64,000 bases of DNA, from NCBI GenBank assembly GCA_910584595.1, contig CAJUBQ010000016.1, positions 1 through 64,000 of the forward strand, read 5' to 3'. The stretch comes from an uncultured Eubacterium sp. (GTDB lineage Bacteria; Bacillota; Clostridia; Lachnospirales; Lachnospiraceae). Made by a program: the position numbers and the translations under genes. This document shows positions 61,755 through 64,000 of the stretch, piece by piece. The stretch's first letter is position 1. Every line of letters starts with the position of its first letter. The notes beneath the pieces were generated by a model. That model did no database searches and was not told the DNA's origin. It saw nothing but the letters and a program-made list of their open reading frames with translations.

Positions 61755-62927
61755 ATGGGATTTTTTAAACGCAGAAAAGATCGGGCGGCATTGGAAAAGG
61801 TTATGGAAGATGTTCAGGTATCCGGGCTGGAGCAGCTGTCTGGAAATTCTTCCACGAATATCGTGATGGACCGTTGTGAGCAGATTATGCAAAATGCCAG
61901 AGAGATTGACGATGGAAAAAAGGAGTACTATATCGTTACTTCCTATTTGAATGATATTGAGTTGATAGAAAATCTGGCGCCCGATCAGGCAGAAGAGATT
62001 CAAAAAGCAGCAGACTATGTGGCAAAATTAAACCAGGCCAGAGATCAGTTTTTAAATACTTCCAAGCGGATTTCCGATGCGCAGTTTAAGATGATACAAA
62101 GCCAGGAGGAACAAATACCGGATGCAATCAAAAATCTGCGTATGAATGAAGAATACCAGGCAACAGTAAAGCGGGACATGCAGTACCTGGAAGGGGAAAA
62201 GCAGGAGTGGGAAATTCAGAAAAAGGAAAACCGCAGACTACGCAAAAGACTCAGGAAAGCATCCTTTATGCTGTTGTTTGCCGCTGCAACGGCTGCTGCT
62301 TTGATGCTTGTATTATCTATGGGATTTGATTATGATCTGCAGTATGCATGGATTGGCGTGATTGCAGCTGCATTGTTTGGATCTGCTTATATTATATTTC
62401 GATTAGAGAGCAGCAGGCGGGATATTCAACAGGCAGAAGTAAATATTAATTACGCAATCTTGCTATTAAATAAAGTTAAGATTAAATATGTAAACATTAC
62501 AAATGCAGTAGATTACGGCCGTGACAGGTTTCATGTGCGTGATTCAAGGGAATTTGAATACCAGTGGGAAATGTATCAAAACGCTATGAGAGAGCAAGAA
62601 AAATACAGAAAAACAAATGAAGATTTAAATTATTATTATGATAAGCTTGTAAAGCTTTTGAAAAAATGTGAATTATACGATTCGCGTGTCTGGATCGAAC
62701 AGCCGCAGGCGCTTGTGGATCAGAAAGAGATGGTTGAGATTAAGCATGACTTGCTTGTGAGACGTCAAAAACTACGCTCAAAGATCGCTTATAATCTGGA
62801 CATTGTAAAAAAAGAGCGCAGTGAAATTATCAAAATGTTGAAAAATAATAAGGAAGCAAGAACGGTTCAGGTGTTGGAGATGATTCGCAGCATTGATAAA
62901 TTGTCAGGAATGGACGAAAGTGCATAA
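61755..62927 (+). CDS. Coiled-coil protein with two membrane helices, DUF5717 block
   Basis: The 390-residue protein starts MGFFKRRKDRAALEKVMEDV and has two coiled-coil arms (~85-160 and ~225-330) flanking a hairpin of two membrane helices (~175-192 and ~198-213; MLLFAAATAAALMLVLSM). Both arms should be in the cytoplasm. The arrangement would tether the DUF5717, DUF5716 and TPR proteins to the membrane. I know no named family. RBS GGGGTGAT before ATG 61755. Confidence 0.7.
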   Translation: MGFFKRRKDRAALEKVMEDVQVSGLEQLSGNSSTNIVMDRCEQIMQNAREIDDGKKEYYIVTSYLNDIELIENLAPDQAEEIQKAADYVAKLNQARDQFLNTSKRISDAQFKMIQSQEEQIPDAIKNLRMNEEYQATVKRDMQYLEGEKQEWEIQKKENRRLRKRLRKASFMLLFAAATAAALMLVLSMGFDYDLQYAWIGVIAAALFGSAYIIFRLESSRRDIQQAEVNINYAILLLNKVKIKYVNITNAVDYGRDRFHVRDSREFEYQWEMYQNAMREQEKYRKTNEDLNYYYDKLVKLLKKCELYDSRVWIEQPQALVDQKEMVEIKHDLLVRRQKLRSKIAYNLDIVKKERSEIIKMLKNNKEARTVQVLEMIRSIDKLSGMDESA

Positions 62928-62979
62928 TGCCGGCAGAAAAATAAAATCAGAAATAAAATCAGAAAGGATTCCATGATAA

Positions 62980-63279
62980 ATGTCAGAATCGGAGAATGAG
63001 AAACATGCACATACACACGATCCAAAAGAAATGAAAGCGATTGTTAACCGCCTTGCAAAAGCGATTGGGCATTTAGAGGCGGTGAAAGGAATGGTAGAGA
63101 ACGGAAGGGACTGCAGTGAGGTGCTCGTACAGCTTGCCGCAGTAAAATCTGCAATAAATAATACAGGAAAGCTCATATTAAAAGAGCATATCAGCCATTG
63201 CATTGTACATGCAGTCGAACATGGGGATCGTCAGGCAGTAGAGGATTTAAATCGTGCGATCGATCAGTTTATGAAATAG
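62980..63279 (+). CDS. csoR: CsoR/FrmR-family copper-sensing repressor
   Basis: A 99-residue all-helical metal-sensing repressor. Cys45 (GRDCSEVL), His70 and Cys74 (KEHISHCIVHA) have the exact spacing of the Cu(I) site in CsoR, 25 and 4 residues apart. A His-rich N-terminus (HAHTHD) could bind further metal. It would release DNA when Cu(I) binds. No copper ATPase or CopZ gene is beside it. RBS AAAGGA is ~12 bases from ATG 62980. Confidence 0.88.
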   Translation: MSESENEKHAHTHDPKEMKAIVNRLAKAIGHLEAVKGMVENGRDCSEVLVQLAAVKSAINNTGKLILKEHISHCIVHAVEHGDRQAVEDLNRAIDQFMK

Positions 63280-63303
63280 ATGTCTGCATCAAATAGATAT
63301 TAA

Positions 63304-63358
63304 GGAACGGTAAAGAAATAACTTGCAAATAGTCCGCAGGATTTTTCTTTACAGTTCC
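63304..63358. repeat. Dispersed palindromic repeat, copy 2
   Basis: GGAACGGTAAAGAAA and TTTCTTTACAGTTCC are 15-base inverted arms with one mismatch. The left arm and the following ATAAC match the copy at 13111. It lies directly after csoR, again at a gene end. Confidence 0.65.
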
Positions 63359-63366
63359 GAAGCAAT

Positions 63367-63414
63367 AAAAAACAGCATTTGACAGGTAGGTTTTCCTGGC
63401 AAATGCTGTTTTTT
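63367..63414. terminator. Bidirectional terminator between csoR and the chemoreceptor
   Basis: AAAAAACAGCATTTG pairs with CAAATGCTGTTTTTT around a ~18-base loop, with T runs on both strands. Confidence 0.85.
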
Positions 63415-63431
63415 AATGTTGATATTACAAA

Positions 63432-64000
63432 TCAGGACTGTTCGAGAGCAATCTGGCGTATTTTCTCCAGATCTGCAATCAGTTCCCTGGAGTAAAGCTC
63501 TGCCTGATTGTAGACAGATTCCGCTTCTGCGTAATTTCCTTGTTTGATATAATGAATCGCCTCTCCGCCGAACTTATGGAAGCGTTCATGTTTTTTGCCC
63601 AATCCATCCCAGATCAGTCGTATCTGCGGCGTGTTTGGCGTCATTGCATAATAGAAATGTCCAAATCCGCATTTGGAAGAATCCAGCTGCAAAGGCACAA
63701 TGCTGCGTTGTTTTATCATATTTTTCAGGTTGCGGAGCCATGTTTGGTGTGCGGATATAGCATTGCTGATATGTTTGGCAAATTCAGCGTGTTCCAAATG
63801 GAAAAAGGCATCCTCAGACATGATCCCCATTTGTTTGACAGAATCATCCAAAGTTTTTTCAATATCAACGACCGGTTCCGAAGCCTTTTTTAAATCATGG
63901 CTTACATTTTGCATAAAATTAGTGCTGTCCTGAAGCTGGTTTTCCATCTCTGTCATAGAACTGCTGATCTCTTCACTGACAGCGGCAATGGAGCTGATGG
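63432..64000 (-). CDS. Methyl-accepting chemotaxis protein C-terminus with CZB zinc-binding domain (partial)
   Basis: Only the last ~190 residues are in the window; the gene runs off the right edge. The open frame starts in ISSIAAVSEEISSSMTEMEN, the end of the chemoreceptor hairpin, then turns into a CZB domain: FFHLEHAEFAKHISNAI (first His), TWLRNLKNM, SSKCGFGHFYYAM (the conserved Cys) and KKHERFHKFGGEAIHYIKQG (further His). CZB domains bind zinc and sense hypochlorous or oxidative conditions in other bacteria. The sensor part is outside the window. Confidence 0.85.
   Translation of the reverse strand, partial: ISSIAAVSEEISSSMTEMENQLQDSTNFMQNVSHDLKKASEPVVDIEKTLDDSVKQMGIMSEDAFFHLEHAEFAKHISNAISAHQTWLRNLKNMIKQRSIVPLQLDSSKCGFGHFYYAMTPNTPQIRLIWDGLGKKHERFHKFGGEAIHYIKQGNYAEAESVYNQAELYSRELIADLEKIRQIALEQS

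Overview
The window looks like chromosome of a low-to-mid GC anaerobic Firmicute, most likely Lachnospiraceae (Clostridium cluster XIVa). The evidence is a T-box-controlled methionyl-tRNA synthetase, a DUF3793 gene, a cobA-hemD fusion gene followed by hemB and hemL, a clostridial glpK / [2Fe-2S] oxidoreductase / DUF1667 operon, several MCPs plus CheV, a Hanks kinase of the KEFFP type, and a DUF5717-DUF5716-TPR-membrane protein cluster that I know only from this family. No rRNA, tRNA, CRISPR array or intact insertion sequence was found. The genus is inference.

Layout. 1-4.4 kb holds mobile-element debris: a truncated cysteine-rich KTR protein, an Rpn-type PD-(D/E)XK nuclease whose start codon runs into an A8 tract that puts it out of frame, metG with a T-box leader, a Phd/ParE-type toxin-antitoxin pair, and two ORF tails. 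4.4-7.4 kb carries an anchored esterase with a tiny membrane protein, an aminoglycoside-nucleotidyltransferase-like gene and a TIGR04076-HMA fusion. 7.4-13.1 kb is a surface-sensing cluster (transmembrane Ser/Thr kinase with a C-type-lectin-like outer domain, GH3 hydrolase, zinc-ribbon/FHA protein, VWA/FHA protein) that is visibly decaying: a 160-bp TA-flanked palindromic element and an amber codon in the kinase gene, an in-frame stop in the FHA gene, and an apparent deletion joining the FHA and VWA genes.

13.2-24.3 kb is a visibly more AT-rich block bounded by strong terminators. It encodes a BtrH_N-like protein with a C-terminal beta-sandwich, a carrier protein, an AMP-forming ligase, a NTP_transf_5-type nucleotidyltransferase, a thymidylate-kinase-like protein, two ABC exporter half-transporters, an unknown protein, a HIT protein and a MazG-like pyrophosphohydrolase. 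I read it as a small biosynthetic cluster: the ligase loads an acyl group on the carrier, the BtrH-like protein transfers it, nucleotide enzymes tailor or activate, and the ABC pair exports. I know no described pathway with this gene set.

24.3-44.9 kb is mostly core: a soluble MCP-like protein with a lipase and a DUF1002 protein, the tetrapyrrole operon (cobA-hemD, hemB, hemL), an amidase, an RNA-methylase-like gene, a two-component system, a lipoprotein, CheV, an acidic membrane protein, hisH-hisF, ung and DUF3793. 44.9-48.8 kb has a promoter-hairpin-terminator unit (small RNA or MITE) and two chemoreceptors on the minus strand. 48.8-54.4 kb is the glycerol operon, starting from a consensus promoter and ending in a CAT-like acetyltransferase. 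54.5-64 kb has a CobD-like aminotransferase, the DUF5717/DUF5716/TPR/coiled-coil membrane cluster (a good candidate for an undescribed system), a CsoR-type copper sensor and the C-terminal part of a CZB-domain chemoreceptor that runs off the right edge.
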